14,073 nt of DNA from Phycisphaerae bacterium (lineage in GTDB: Bacteria > Planctomycetota > Phycisphaerae > Phycisphaerales > SM1A02). Positions within the stretch are counted from its first letter, which is position 1. Each line of letters starts with the position of its first letter. Positions 7,439-14,073 of the stretch are shown here, piece by piece. The notes below the pieces were generated by a model that was not told the DNA's origin, made no database searches, and saw nothing but the letters and a program-made list of their open reading frames with translations. The stretch spans positions 26,838-40,910 of the forward strand of contig NZFT01000029.1 in assembly GCA_002690755.1 (NCBI GenBank), given 5' to 3'. A program made the translations under genes and the position numbers.

Positions 7439-8647
7439 TCAAGTTCGGGCCGCGGGCGATCGCCAGACCGTAACAAGCAGGATTCCGGAGAGGAGCAGGA
7501 AGGTCTGGGATGCGAACATTCCGGTGACGATTCCATCGGTGCCGGATCCGCCGAAAAACGACCCGCCGACGAGGATCACGATGCCGACGGCCTGACATCC
7601 GAAGCGAAGGTCGGCGAGTCGGGGCGACACGAGGGTGGCGTTGATCGCGATCGAGGCGAACCAGATCGGCAGAAGCCACAGCATGGATCCGAGGAACCCG
7701 GTGGCGGCCGTGAACGGGCCGCCGAAGACCGCGCCGAGAATCGTCGATGCGAATGGTCGGATCGCCAGGCCGAGCGCCGCACCCGCGAGGGCCATCGCGG
7801 CCGCACCAAGCAGGCCGGTCCGGCGAAGGGTCGCCGGATCCGCGCGGCTCCAGTCGTGGAAACGCGCTCGCAGGAGGCGTTGGAAGATCGAGATCGGAAG
7901 CAACAGCAATCCCTGGACGATGGCGAGACAGGCGGCGATCCGACCGGTCTCCGCAGCGCCCAGAAGCGGCATCGCCAGCACCACCGGGAGCTGGATCTCC
8001 GCGAACTCGAGCAGCCGGGTCGCGGAGAAGGGGAGGGCGGCGCGGAGCAGGCCGGCGGTCGAGGTGGTGGCGACGCGATCGGTGCCCGCCTTCGCGGCGC
8101 GGAGTCGTCGAAGCCCGATCCACGCCAGCGGCGTGAGGGCGGCGAACCAGCCGATCGGCACGGCGATCACCGCACCGCCGGCCCCGATCACCAGCCCGAC
8201 GACGGCGAGCCGGGTCGCCTGGAATCCCGCGGGCCAGAACGCGATCCCGATGTTCCGGCGGTCCAGCTGGAACGAGATCATGCCGGCGGTCAGTCCGGCG
8301 TGGACGATCACGAACGGGACGAACGCGAGCAGCAGTCCGGGCGTCGATCCGGCTTCGCCGGTCCACGTGGTCCACACGGTGCTCACGATCAGACCGACGA
8401 GAAGCAGCGAGCCGGCGGCGGCGACGCACCGGCCCACGTCGATGGCGGCGAGATTTCGCAGCGCGACCTCGCCGAGGCCCTGGAAGGCGAAGGTCGCCAC
8501 GAGCATGGCGATGGCGTAGGCGTTCGAAAGCGCGCCGAAGGTCTCGTCGTCGAGATTCCTCGCCAGCAGGATCTGGGTGAACAGCGCGAGTCCCGCCGCG
8601 GCGACGGCGCCGAACCAGACGGTCCCGGACTGTCGCCACAGGGTCAT
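7439..8647 (-). CDS. Wzx-like polysaccharide flippase (MOP superfamily)
   Basis: This 402-residue, almost entirely hydrophobic protein has roughly 11-12 membrane segments and short basic loops (for example RLRRLRAAK-like around 178-186 and RLLRARFHDW at 257-266). The N-terminus, with QILLARNLDDETFGALSNAY (25-44), matches the first helix pair of Wzx/RfbX-type lipid-linked oligosaccharide translocases, and the length is normal for them. It would flip the polyprenyl-linked repeat unit across the inner membrane. The gene lies 38 bases after the 4,6-dehydratase gene and ends 28 bases before asnB. ATG at 8647 opens with MTLWRQSG just before the first membrane helix. There is no catalytic motif to test, so the call rests on topology, the N-terminal pattern and the surrounding genes. 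Another polysaccharide membrane protein is possible but less likely. Confidence 0.83.
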   Translation of the reverse strand: MTLWRQSGTVWFGAVAAAGLALFTQILLARNLDDETFGALSNAYAIAMLVATFAFQGLGEVALRNLAAIDVGRCVAAAGSLLLVGLIVSTVWTTWTGEAGSTPGLLLAFVPFVIVHAGLTAGMISFQLDRRNIGIAFWPAGFQATRLAVVGLVIGAGGAVIAVPIGWFAALTPLAWIGLRRLRAAKAGTDRVATTSTAGLLRAALPFSATRLLEFAEIQLPVVLAMPLLGAAETGRIAACLAIVQGLLLLPISIFQRLLRARFHDWSRADPATLRRTGLLGAAAMALAGAALGLAIRPFASTILGAVFGGPFTAATGFLGSMLWLLPIWFASIAINATLVSPRLADLRFGCQAVGIVILVGGSFFGGSGTDGIVTGMFASQTFLLLSGILLVTVWRSPAART

Positions 8648-8685
8648 GCAGGAGAGGGTACCGGTCCCGTGGGGTTCGGGCCCGT

Positions 8686-10578
8686 TCAGGTGGCGTCCAT
8701 GATCCTCGAAGGCTCGGTCGGTCCGCGATACCCGGAAACCGTCTCCTGAAGGATCTGCACCACGGTCGGGGTGTCGCGTCGATCGATCGCGGCTTCGAGT
8801 CGCTGCAGGATCTTGCTGAGATCACCCCAGGGGACGTATGCCTCTGCGGAACGCAGGATCTTCGGGTGGGTCGTCCCCTCCAGATCACCTTCGATCAACA
8901 GTTCCTCGTACAGCTTCTCCCCGGGCTGGAGCCCGGTGAAGACGATCTCGATCTGGCCGCCGGGCGCTGCCTCGGATCGGACCGAAACGCCGGCGAGGTC
9001 GATCATTCGAGTCGCGAGGTCGAGGATCTTGACGGGTTCGCCCATGTCGAGGACGAAGACGTCGCCGCCCTTGGTGAGGGCACCCGACTGGATCACGAGA
9101 TTCGCCGCTTCATGGACCGTCATGAAGTACCGGGTGACTTCGGGGTGCGTGACCGTCACCGGGCCGCCCGCTCGGATCTGTTCGGAGAACTTCGGTACCG
9201 CGGAACCCGACGAGCCGAGAACGTTGCCGAAGCGGACCATGCAGAAACGGGTCCGGTCGTTCTTCGAGGAATGACTCTGGAGACCCTGCAGGATCAGTTC
9301 GGCGAGACGCTTGCTCGCCCCCATGACCCCGGTCGGCCGCACCGCCTTGTCGGTGGAGATCGAGACGAAGTCCTGCACGCCGGCGTGAATCGCCGCCTCC
9401 GCGAGCCGGAGCGTCCCGATCACGTTGTTCTGCACGCCGACCACGGGATTCCGCTCGACGATGGGGACATGCTTGTAGGCGGCGGCGTGGTACACGGTCT
9501 GGACGTCGTAGCGCTCCATCGCCTCCTGCATCTGGAGCCCGTCGCACACCGTTCCGAGGATCGGAACGACCGCGACGCCGAGGGGGTTGGATGCCGCAAG
9601 CTTCGCGTCGATCCGAAAGAGGTTGAATTCACAGTTGTCGACGAGGATGAGTCTTGCGGGACCGAGCTCGATGATCTGCCGGCAGAGTTCGGTGCCGATC
9701 GAACCGCCCGCCCCCGTGACCATGACCACGCGTCCACGGATCTTGGCGACGAGCAACGGTTGCTGCGGGGTGACCGACTCTCGTCCGAGCAGGTCCTGGA
9801 TGTCGATCGGTCGGAGATCCGTGAACTTCGCCTGGCCCGAGTCGAGCTCCTGCAGGTCCGGGACGGTCAGGATCTCGATGCCGCGGCCACGGAGGACGTC
9901 GATGACCTCACGTCGACGCTGGCGGCTCGCGGACGGCAGTGCGAGCATCACGGTGTCGATCGAGCGTCGTCCGACCAGGCCATCGAGGTCGTCCGGATGG
10001 AAGACTTCGACGCCGCGAACGTCCCGACCGGTGAGGCGGCGGTCGTCGTCGACGAAGCACTCGATGACGACGGCGTTGTCCTCGGCCAGCATCGATGCCA
10101 GACCCACCCCGGCCTGTCCGGCGCCGTAGATCAGCACACGCCTTCGCGATTCGGACTCGCCACCCAGCACGAACTCGCGGAAGAGCGAGCGTCCGACGAG
10201 GCGGACCCCGACGAGACCGAGGATCGAGCCCATCCAGAAGGGCAGGAAGACCACTCGGGAGATCGCCGGCAGATCGCTCCGGAGGAAACTCGCCGCCAGC
10301 AGGATCAGGGTGGTCAGCGTGACCCCCATGCCGCATCGATACGCCGCGTTCGCACCGACGTAGCGAATGACCTCCCGGTAGAAGCGGAACGGAAGAAGGC
10401 ATAGAACGCCCACGACCGGGGCGGCGTAGAGGCACCATTGCGTCTGGGGCGGTGGCACGAACTCGCCGTAGCGGATCACGATCGCCATCCAGAACGCGAC
10501 GGCGAACACCAACCCGTCGACGACGGTGATCGCGAGCTGGGCCTGCCGCCGTGATGTCAGTCGCACGATGCTTCGCAT
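8686..10578 (-). CDS. Membrane-anchored UDP-GlcNAc 4,6-dehydratase, PglF/WbpM/EpsC (CapD) family
   Basis: The 630-residue protein is the long form of the family. About four N-terminal membrane helices (15-125) are followed by a CoA-binding-like Rossmann domain with VLIYGAGQAGVGLA (148-161), then a second SDR domain with VMVTGAGGSIGTEL (285-298). In that domain, AAAYKHVPIVE (365-375), SISTDKAVRPTGVMGASKRL (406-425) and VRFGNVLGSSGSAVPKF (448-464) are conserved. The usual SDR Tyr is replaced by Met in MGASK (M419, K423), as in the Ser-Met-Lys long dehydratases such as WbpM. The reaction converts UDP-GlcNAc to UDP-2-acetamido-2,6-dideoxy-4-keto-hexose at the inner membrane, feeding the PglE-like aminotransferase further along the operon. 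ATG at 10578 precedes a basic stretch and the first helix. The gene begins 21 bases after the acetyltransferase stop and its ribosome site is weak. Family assignment is very secure; the exact stereochemistry is not readable. Confidence 0.95.
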   Translation of the reverse strand: MRSIVRLTSRRQAQLAITVVDGLVFAVAFWMAIVIRYGEFVPPPQTQWCLYAAPVVGVLCLLPFRFYREVIRYVGANAAYRCGMGVTLTTLILLAASFLRSDLPAISRVVFLPFWMGSILGLVGVRLVGRSLFREFVLGGESESRRRVLIYGAGQAGVGLASMLAEDNAVVIECFVDDDRRLTGRDVRGVEVFHPDDLDGLVGRRSIDTVMLALPSASRQRRREVIDVLRGRGIEILTVPDLQELDSGQAKFTDLRPIDIQDLLGRESVTPQQPLLVAKIRGRVVMVTGAGGSIGTELCRQIIELGPARLILVDNCEFNLFRIDAKLAASNPLGVAVVPILGTVCDGLQMQEAMERYDVQTVYHAAAYKHVPIVERNPVVGVQNNVIGTLRLAEAAIHAGVQDFVSISTDKAVRPTGVMGASKRLAELILQGLQSHSSKNDRTRFCMVRFGNVLGSSGSAVPKFSEQIRAGGPVTVTHPEVTRYFMTVHEAANLVIQSGALTKGGDVFVLDMGEPVKILDLATRMIDLAGVSVRSEAAPGGQIEIVFTGLQPGEKLYEELLIEGDLEGTTHPKILRSAEAYVPWGDLSKILQRLEAAIDRRDTPTVVQILQETVSGYRGPTEPSRIMDAT

Positions 10579-10599
10579 GGTTTCGGATCTCGAGGGGGC

Positions 10600-11190
10600 T
10601 CAGCCGGCCGAGAGGTTACCGCGCTCGACCCGATAGCGATCACCGGTCAGGGGACAGGCGGCTTCGCCGTCGCCCTCCAGCGGGAGATCGAGCCGTTCGC
10701 CCGCGGCGCTCATCCAACCGACCTGGCGGGCGGGGACACCGACCATCAGGGCGTGGGCGGGGACATCGCGGTTGACCACCGCGCCGGCACCCACGAAGGC
10801 GTGCTCGCCGATCTCGACCCCGCAGACGATCGTGCAGTTGGCGCCGAGGGTCGCGCCGCGGCGGACGGTCGTGTCGCGGTATTCGTCCTTGCGGGAGACC
10901 GCCGAGCGTGGGTTGTAGACGTTGGTGAAGACCATGCTCGGTCCACAGAAGACGTCGTCCTCCAGGGTCACGTTGTCGTAGACCGAGACGTTGTTCTGGA
11001 TCTTGACGTTGTCGCCGATCGAGACCTTGTTCCCGACGAAGACGTTCTGCCCGAGCGAGCAGCCGCGACCGATGACCGCGCCGCCGCAGACATGCACGAA
11101 ATGCCAGACCCGGCTGCCGGCGCCGATGCTCGCGCCGTCGTCGACGATCGCGGTCTCGTGGATCGTGGGTTCGTTCGCGGTGGTGCTCAT
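10600..11190 (-). CDS. wbpD: WbpD/WlbB-like nucleotide-sugar N-acetyltransferase (left-handed beta-helix)
   Basis: The 196-residue hexapeptide-repeat acyltransferase would N-acetylate UDP-2-acetamido-3-amino-2,3-dideoxy-glucuronate with acetyl-CoA to give UDP-GlcNAc3NAcA. The beta-helix runs from about residue 10 to 155 with repeats such as [39 protein letters not shown] and [20 protein letters not shown]. The helix-capping segment [18 protein letters not shown] (143-160) and the tail [13 protein letters not shown] (179-191) are typical of WbpD/WlbB proteins. ATG at 11190 was chosen because GGAGG lies 7 bases upstream and the family N-terminus begins there; the frame stays open far upstream but only as a shadow of the neighbouring gene. 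The gene sits 14 bases after the WbpB-like dehydrogenase, its normal pathway partner. A PglD-like role on the 4-amino sugar is a less likely alternative. Confidence 0.9.
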   Translation of the reverse strand: MSTTANEPTIHETAIVDDGASIGAGSRVWHFVHVCGGAVIGRGCSLGQNVFVGNKVSIGDNVKIQNNVSVYDNVTLEDDVFCGPSMVFTNVYNPRSAVSRKDEYRDTTVRRGATLGANCTIVCGVEIGEHAFVGAGAVVNRDVPAHALMVGVPARQVGWMSAAGERLDLPLEGDGEAACPLTGDRYRVERGNLSAG

Positions 11191-11197
11191 GTGAAGG

Positions 11198-11202
11198 CCT
11201 CC
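11198..11202 (-). promoter_or_regulatory. Shine-Dalgarno site of the WbpD-like gene
   Basis: CCTCC on the + strand reads GGAGG in the transcript, 7 bases before the ATG at 11190. It lies within the 14-base gap after the WbpB-like stop and is the strongest ribosome site seen in the operon. It fixes the start against a much longer open frame. Confidence 0.75.
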
Positions 11203-11204
11203 GG

Positions 11205-12269
11205 TCAATACTCGAGTGGCAGGTTGACCGTACGGCCGTCGCGGGCGGAGAGATAGGCCGCGATGAGGACCTCGAGGCTCTTGAGGCCCTCGCGACCGTC
11301 GGTCTCGGCGGGACACTTCCCACGGAGGACGTCGACGACGTTCCGGTAGTACCTCGGATGACCATACCCGTACACGGAGGTCGTTTCGTAGTTCGCGTTT
11401 CGAACGTCCTCGTCGTAATCGCGTTCGTCCGCGAAGTCCCAGGTCTGGATCTCGTTCACCGCGACGCCGCCGATCCGGACCGTCCCGTGCTCGCCGAGGA
11501 TGGTCAGTGAGCCTTCCAGATTCTTCGGGTAGGTGAGCATGGTCACGGCAAGGGAGCCCAGGGCTCCGTTCCGCCAGCGGACGTTCATCACGCCGGTGTC
11601 CTCGACCTGGATGTCCCGGGCGAGGGTGGCGGTCATCGCGTGGACCTGGTCGATGGGGCCGATGAGCCAGTCGAGCAGGTCCACGTAGTGGCTGGCCTGG
11701 TTCATGAACGCGCCGCCATCGAGCTCCCAGGTGCCGCGCCACCGATCGGTGTCGTAATACGCCTGCGGTCGTGTCCAGAAGACGTTGACGTTCGCCATGT
11801 AGATCCGACCGAACCGACCCTCCAGAATCGCACGACGGAGCAGCTGCAGGGTGGCGTTGAACCGGTTCTGCTTGACGACGAAGAGCCGGACGCCGGCGTC
11901 GTCGCAGGCCTCGACCATGCGGAGCCCGTCGCTCCACCGGGTCGCCATCGGTTTCTCGGTCATCACGTGGACGCCGGCCGCCGCGATCTCCACGGTCTGC
12001 CTCGGATGCATTCCGCTCGGGGTGCAGATCGCGACGATGTCGGGGTTCGTCGCGGTGAGCATCTCCGGAAGCGTGGCGTACCGGGGCGTGTCCGCGGGGA
12101 TGAAGTCCTGTTCCAGTCTCGCCGGGTCGACGTCGCAGGCCCCGGCCAGTTCCAGATCCTCACCGAGATCGGCGATCGCTCGGAAGTGATTCCTCGAAAT
12201 CCGCCCACAACCGGCCACGCCGATCCGGATGCGTCTCCCCTGCACCGAGACTGCCTGGCTTTCGATCAA
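11205..12269 (-). CDS. wbpB: WbpB/WlbA-like UDP-GlcNAcA 3-dehydrogenase (Gfo/Idh/MocA family)
   Basis: The 354-residue NAD-dependent oxidoreductase would oxidise C3 of UDP-N-acetyl-glucosaminuronate, preparing it for 3-amination. The Rossmann domain has [14 protein letters not shown] (16-29) and the family EKP triad in VMTEKPMAT (102-110). KQNRFN (133-138), [11 protein letters not shown] (163-173) and the block [20 protein letters not shown] (181-200), with the likely catalytic His194, are close to WlbA/WbpB rather than to generic Gfo/Idh/MocA proteins. The start is TTG at 12269, with GGAG 7 bases upstream; no ATG occurs near the N-terminus, although a GTG eight codons in is a weaker alternative. 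It is followed 14 bases later by the WbpD-like acetyltransferase gene, the expected partner. The UDP-GlcNAc 6-dehydrogenase (WbpA) that would supply its substrate is not in the window. Confidence 0.9.
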   Translation of the reverse strand: MIESQAVSVQGRRIRIGVAGCGRISRNHFRAIADLGEDLELAGACDVDPARLEQDFIPADTPRYATLPEMLTATNPDIVAICTPSGMHPRQTVEIAAAGVHVMTEKPMATRWSDGLRMVEACDDAGVRLFVVKQNRFNATLQLLRRAILEGRFGRIYMANVNVFWTRPQAYYDTDRWRGTWELDGGAFMNQASHYVDLLDWLIGPIDQVHAMTATLARDIQVEDTGVMNVRWRNGALGSLAVTMLTYPKNLEGSLTILGEHGTVRIGGVAVNEIQTWDFADERDYDEDVRNANYETTSVYGYGHPRYYRNVVDVLRGKCPAETDGREGLKSLEVLIAAYLSARDGRTVNLPLEY

Positions 12270-12276
12270 TTGAAGG

Positions 12277-12280
12277 CTCC
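12277..12280 (-). promoter_or_regulatory. Shine-Dalgarno site of the WbpB-like gene (supports the TTG start)
   Basis: CTCC on the + strand reads GGAG in the transcript, with 7 bases before the TTG at 12269. The spacing is identical to that at cysC, and it favours the TTG over the GTG eight codons downstream. Confidence 0.65.
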
Positions 12281-12302
12281 TTCGCGGTCCGATGAATGGA
12301 AC

Positions 12303-12319
12303 TCGGCCCGCGGGGCCGA
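12303..12319 (-). other. GC-rich stem-loop in the 85-base gap before the WbpB-like gene
   Basis: TCGGCCC at 12303-12309 pairs with GGGCCGA at 12313-12319 around a 3-base GCG loop. It lies in the gap between the aminotransferase stop and the WbpB-like TTG, about 33 bases upstream of that start. No T-run follows on the - strand, so it is not a standard intrinsic terminator. It could affect mRNA processing or decay, or be chance in GC-rich DNA. Confidence 0.4.
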
Positions 12320-12354
12320 TTCCGGATTCTATCGAATTCCTACGCTTTCCGGGA

Positions 12355-13551
12355 TCAGCCGGCGGGCTGGCGATGACGGGTGCAGGCGGTCTCCACCGCG
12401 TCGGCCACCGCCTCGATCTCCGCTGGCGTCATCGAAGGGAAGAGCGGAAGGGACAGGCATCCCTCGAACCACGAATCCGCATCGGGGCAGCCCGATTCGG
12501 GGATCCGGGCGAGTTTCTGCCAGACCGACATGTGATGCAGCGGCTTGTAGTGCACGCTGGTGCCGATTCCGAGCGTCGCGAGTTCTTCTGCGAAATCGTT
12601 CCGATCGAGGCCGGCTTCGGGTCGGAGACGGATCACGAACAGGTGCCAGGCATGGGAATCGGCCGTCGATTCGACTTCGGGGAGCGAGAACTCCTCCCGA
12701 TGTCCGAGGCGTTCGCGGTATCGGGCGGCGATTCCTCGTCGCGCATCCCGACTCGCATCGCTCCGTTCGAGCTGGGCGAGCCCGATCGCCGCGGCGAGGT
12801 CGGTCAGGTTGTACTTGTATCCCGGGGCGACGACGTCGTATTCCCAGGCGGCGCCGATGCGGGTGTGTCGGTCCCACGCGGATCGGTCGATTCCATGGAG
12901 TCGCATGCGACGAATCCGCGATGCGATCGCATCGTCGTCGGTGGTGACCATGCCTCCTTCGCCCGTGGTGATCGTCTTGTTGGCGTAGAAACTGAAGCAG
13001 CAGGCCACCGAGCCCACCGCGCTCCCCACGGTCGTGCCATCCGAATGCCGGGCGGGAAACGCGTGTGCGGCGTCCTCGACGACCTTGACGCCTCGCGCTT
13101 CGCAGACGTCGATGATTCCCGGTGATCGAGCGGTGCCGCGCATCCGACAGGCGGTGCCGGTCAGATGCACGGGAATGACGCAGACGATTTCTGGATGGGC
13201 ATCGAGGGCCGCCTCGACGATGGCGGGGGTCAGCAGGCCGGTGATGGGATCGACATCGGCGATCCTGACCAGCCCGCCGAGGTACTCGACGACTTCCGCG
13301 GTGGCGGTGAACGTGACGCTGGGCACCAACACCTCCGAGCCGGGGCCCACACCCGCGGCCTCGCATGCGAGATGAAGCGCCGCCGTGCACGAGTTCACGG
13401 CGATCGCGTGCTTCGCACCGGTGGCCTCCGCGAAAGCCGCCTCGAAGTCGAGGACCCGACCGCCACTGGTCAGCCAGCCGCTCTCGAGCACTTCACGGAC
13501 GTATCGAAGTTCGTTTCCGCTCGCATCGACTCGGAAGAAAGGGACGTTCAT
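12355..13551 (-). CDS. DegT/DnrJ/EryC1/StrS nucleotide-sugar aminotransferase (ArnB/PseC-like sequence)
   Basis: This 398-residue PLP enzyme transfers an amino group, usually from glutamate, to a keto-sugar nucleotide. The PLP fold is complete: SCTAALH (54-60), VPSVTFTATAE (76-86), D160 in VVEDAAHAFPA, and the lysine K192 in SFYANKTITTGEGGM. RMRLHGIDRSAWDR (215-228) and VAPGYKYNLTDLAAAIGLAQ (241-260) are the pattern of the ArnB/PseC C4-aminotransferase subgroup. By position, however, just before WbpB- and WbpD-like genes, it occupies the place of WbpE/WlbC, a C3-aminotransferase. Sequence and context therefore disagree about the position aminated, and I leave the symbol blank. The ATG at 13551 overlaps the upstream TGA (ATGA), with a GGAG about 10 bases before it. 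Length is normal and no break is visible. Confidence 0.92.
   Translation of the reverse strand: MNVPFFRVDASGNELRYVREVLESGWLTSGGRVLDFEAAFAEATGAKHAIAVNSCTAALHLACEAAGVGPGSEVLVPSVTFTATAEVVEYLGGLVRIADVDPITGLLTPAIVEAALDAHPEIVCVIPVHLTGTACRMRGTARSPGIIDVCEARGVKVVEDAAHAFPARHSDGTTVGSAVGSVACCFSFYANKTITTGEGGMVTTDDDAIASRIRRMRLHGIDRSAWDRHTRIGAAWEYDVVAPGYKYNLTDLAAAIGLAQLERSDASRDARRGIAARYRERLGHREEFSLPEVESTADSHAWHLFVIRLRPEAGLDRNDFAEELATLGIGTSVHYKPLHHMSVWQKLARIPESGCPDADSWFEGCLSLPLFPSMTPAEIEAVADAVETACTRHRQPAG
13548..13551 (-). other. ATGA stop/start overlap between priming transferase and aminotransferase
   Basis: On the + strand the bases are TCAT, read as ATGA in the transcript: the aminotransferase ATG (13549-13551) shares two bases with the transferase TGA (13548-13550). 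Such overlaps usually mean translational coupling and confirm that the two genes share one mRNA. Confidence 0.9.
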
Positions 13552-14073
13552 CGCGGGGATTCTCCCCCATCGGGAGCGTGGAATCCAGTCCCCGGGGCCA
13601 GAACGGCCCGAGCCGTCACAAATAGCAGGGTCAGATCGCCGAGGAAGGACCGATCCCGAACGTACGCTTCGGCGAGGTCGAGCTTTCTGGGCAGGATCTC
13701 ATCCCGATACGTCGACTCGGGGTCCTTGGAAGCGGCGAGGAGCGCTTCTTCGTGGCGGAACTCGAGGGAAGCGGCATCAGTCAAACCGGGCCGGACCGAG
13801 AGGATGGTCCTCCATCGTTCCGGTTGGACCTTGGTCCACTCCGGGACCTCCGGCCTAGGGCCGACGAGGCTCATGTCCCCCACGAGCACGTTCCAAAGCT
13901 GGGGTAATTCGTCGATTTTGGTTCTTCGGATCCACACGCCCACCCGCGTCACTCGAGCAGTCGCTCCCGGAGTGAATCCCGGATCGGATCGTTCATGCAC
14001 CGACATCGAGCGGAGTTTCAGCAGCGTGAAGGGACGTCCGCGGAGTCCGATCCTGGTCTGCCTGAAGAGTGAA
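13548..14073 (-). CDS. Priming sugar-phosphate transferase (PglC/WcaJ/EpsL family), partial, 5' end outside the window
   Basis: The open frame runs to the window edge, so the start is missing; the Met encoded at 14006 is internal. Residues encoded upstream of it read LFRQTRIGLRGRPFTLLKLR and lead into SM, the usual core of bacterial sugar transferases (PF02397). Next come TKIDELPQLWNVLVGDMSL and VGPRPE; the Asp-Glu of IDELPQL (codons 13908-13913) is the catalytic dyad known from PglC. The C-terminal PRKLDLAEAYVRDRSFLGDL also fits. The enzyme moves a sugar 1-phosphate from a UDP-sugar to polyprenyl phosphate in the inner membrane, starting repeat-unit assembly. With the dehydratase and PglE-like genes downstream, a UDP-bacillosamine-type substrate is plausible. 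Whether this is a small PglC-type protein or the end of a long WcaJ-type one cannot be seen. Its stop overlaps the next start by four bases. Confidence 0.93.
   Translation of the reverse strand, partial: SLFRQTRIGLRGRPFTLLKLRSMSVHERSDPGFTPGATARVTRVGVWIRRTKIDELPQLWNVLVGDMSLVGPRPEVPEWTKVQPERWRTILSVRPGLTDAASLEFRHEEALLAASKDPESTYRDEILPRKLDLAEAYVRDRSFLGDLTLLFVTARAVLAPGTGFHAPDGGESPR
13555..13567 (-). promoter_or_regulatory. Small hairpin overlapping the aminotransferase ribosome site
   Basis: In the transcript GGGGA-GAA-TCCCC forms a 5-bp stem with a 3-base loop and includes most of the GGAG (complement of 13562-13565) that precedes the ATG by 10 bases. It lies within the last codons of the transferase, so a ribosome finishing that gene would melt it. 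This is a common arrangement for coupled translation; its function here is inferred. Confidence 0.4.

Noticed and set aside
7411..7536. 42-residue N-terminal extension of the AsnB-like protein from an upstream in-frame ATG
   Set aside because: It would bury the Cys that must be N-terminal in class II amidotransferases and would overlap the flippase gene; the extension resembles no domain.
11191..11937. Long upstream extension of the acetyltransferase frame
   Set aside because: The extra residues are Arg/Pro/Gly-rich antisense-frame style sequence lying over the WbpB-like gene. The GGAGG-ATG at 11190 matches the family start.
12320..12354. TAGAAT as a -10 promoter element before the WbpB-like gene
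   Set aside because: No -35-like hexamer stands at 16-18 bases (TCCCGG is found there), and one chance match to the -10 consensus is weak evidence.
1..14073. CRISPR array, tRNA, insertion sequence or phage attachment site
   Set aside because: No regularly spaced repeats, cloverleaf-like sequence, transposase motifs or terminal inverted repeats were seen on reading, and the space between genes is too small.

Overview
This window reads as a polysaccharide (O-antigen, capsule or exopolysaccharide type) biosynthesis locus from a high-GC bacterium. The gene content would fit a Planctomycetota-like (for example Phycisphaerae) or another high-GC Gram-negative lineage. That assignment is an inference from composition and protein character only; the window has no rRNA or marker gene. 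I found no tRNA, rRNA, CRISPR array, transposase or attachment site. Coding density is very high: no gap between genes exceeds about 90 bases.

Layout. At the left edge, bases 32-667 on the + strand encode an APS kinase (CysC). Everything else is on the - strand and looks like one long operon that enters from beyond the right edge. In transcription order it contains: (1) the C-terminal part of a priming sugar-phosphate transferase (PglC/WcaJ/EpsL type), cut by the window end; (2) a DegT-family sugar aminotransferase, ATGA-overlapped with the first gene; (3) a WbpB/WlbA-like UDP-GlcNAcA 3-dehydrogenase; (4) a WbpD/WlbB-like hexapeptide N-acetyltransferase; (5) a long membrane-anchored UDP-GlcNAc 4,6-dehydratase (PglF/WbpM/EpsC type); (6) a Wzx-like flippase; (7) an AsnB-type glutamine amidotransferase; (8) an O-antigen ligase/polymerase family membrane protein; (9) a PglE/EpsN-like aminotransferase carrying an N-terminal CBS-domain pair; (10) an SLC13-type anion permease with two RCK_C domains. 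The permease and cysC are convergent and only 30 bases apart.

How the genes may work together. Genes 5 and 9 are the dehydratase and C4-aminotransferase that lead toward a 2-acetamido-4-amino-2,4,6-trideoxy sugar (bacillosamine branch), and gene 1 would load such a sugar phosphate onto a polyprenyl phosphate. Genes 3 and 4, perhaps with aminotransferase 2, are the last steps toward UDP-GlcNAc3NAcA (2,3-diacetamido-2,3-dideoxy-glucuronic acid branch). The AsnB-like enzyme may amidate a uronic acid to a uronamide. Wzx and the O-antigen ligase/polymerase family protein would flip and polymerise or transfer the chain. Sulfate uptake (SLC13 permease) and activation (CysC) at the edge raise the possibility of a sulfated polymer, but no sulfotransferase is visible. 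The 6-dehydrogenase (WbpA type) needed to make UDP-GlcNAcA and ordinary glycosyltransferases are also absent from the window.

The most unusual item is the CBS-pair/aminotransferase fusion. CBS pairs of this sequence type are normally joined to sugar nucleotidyltransferases of the LegF/PtmE kind. Here the same module sits, with an apparently exact domain boundary, in front of a complete PglE-type aminotransferase.
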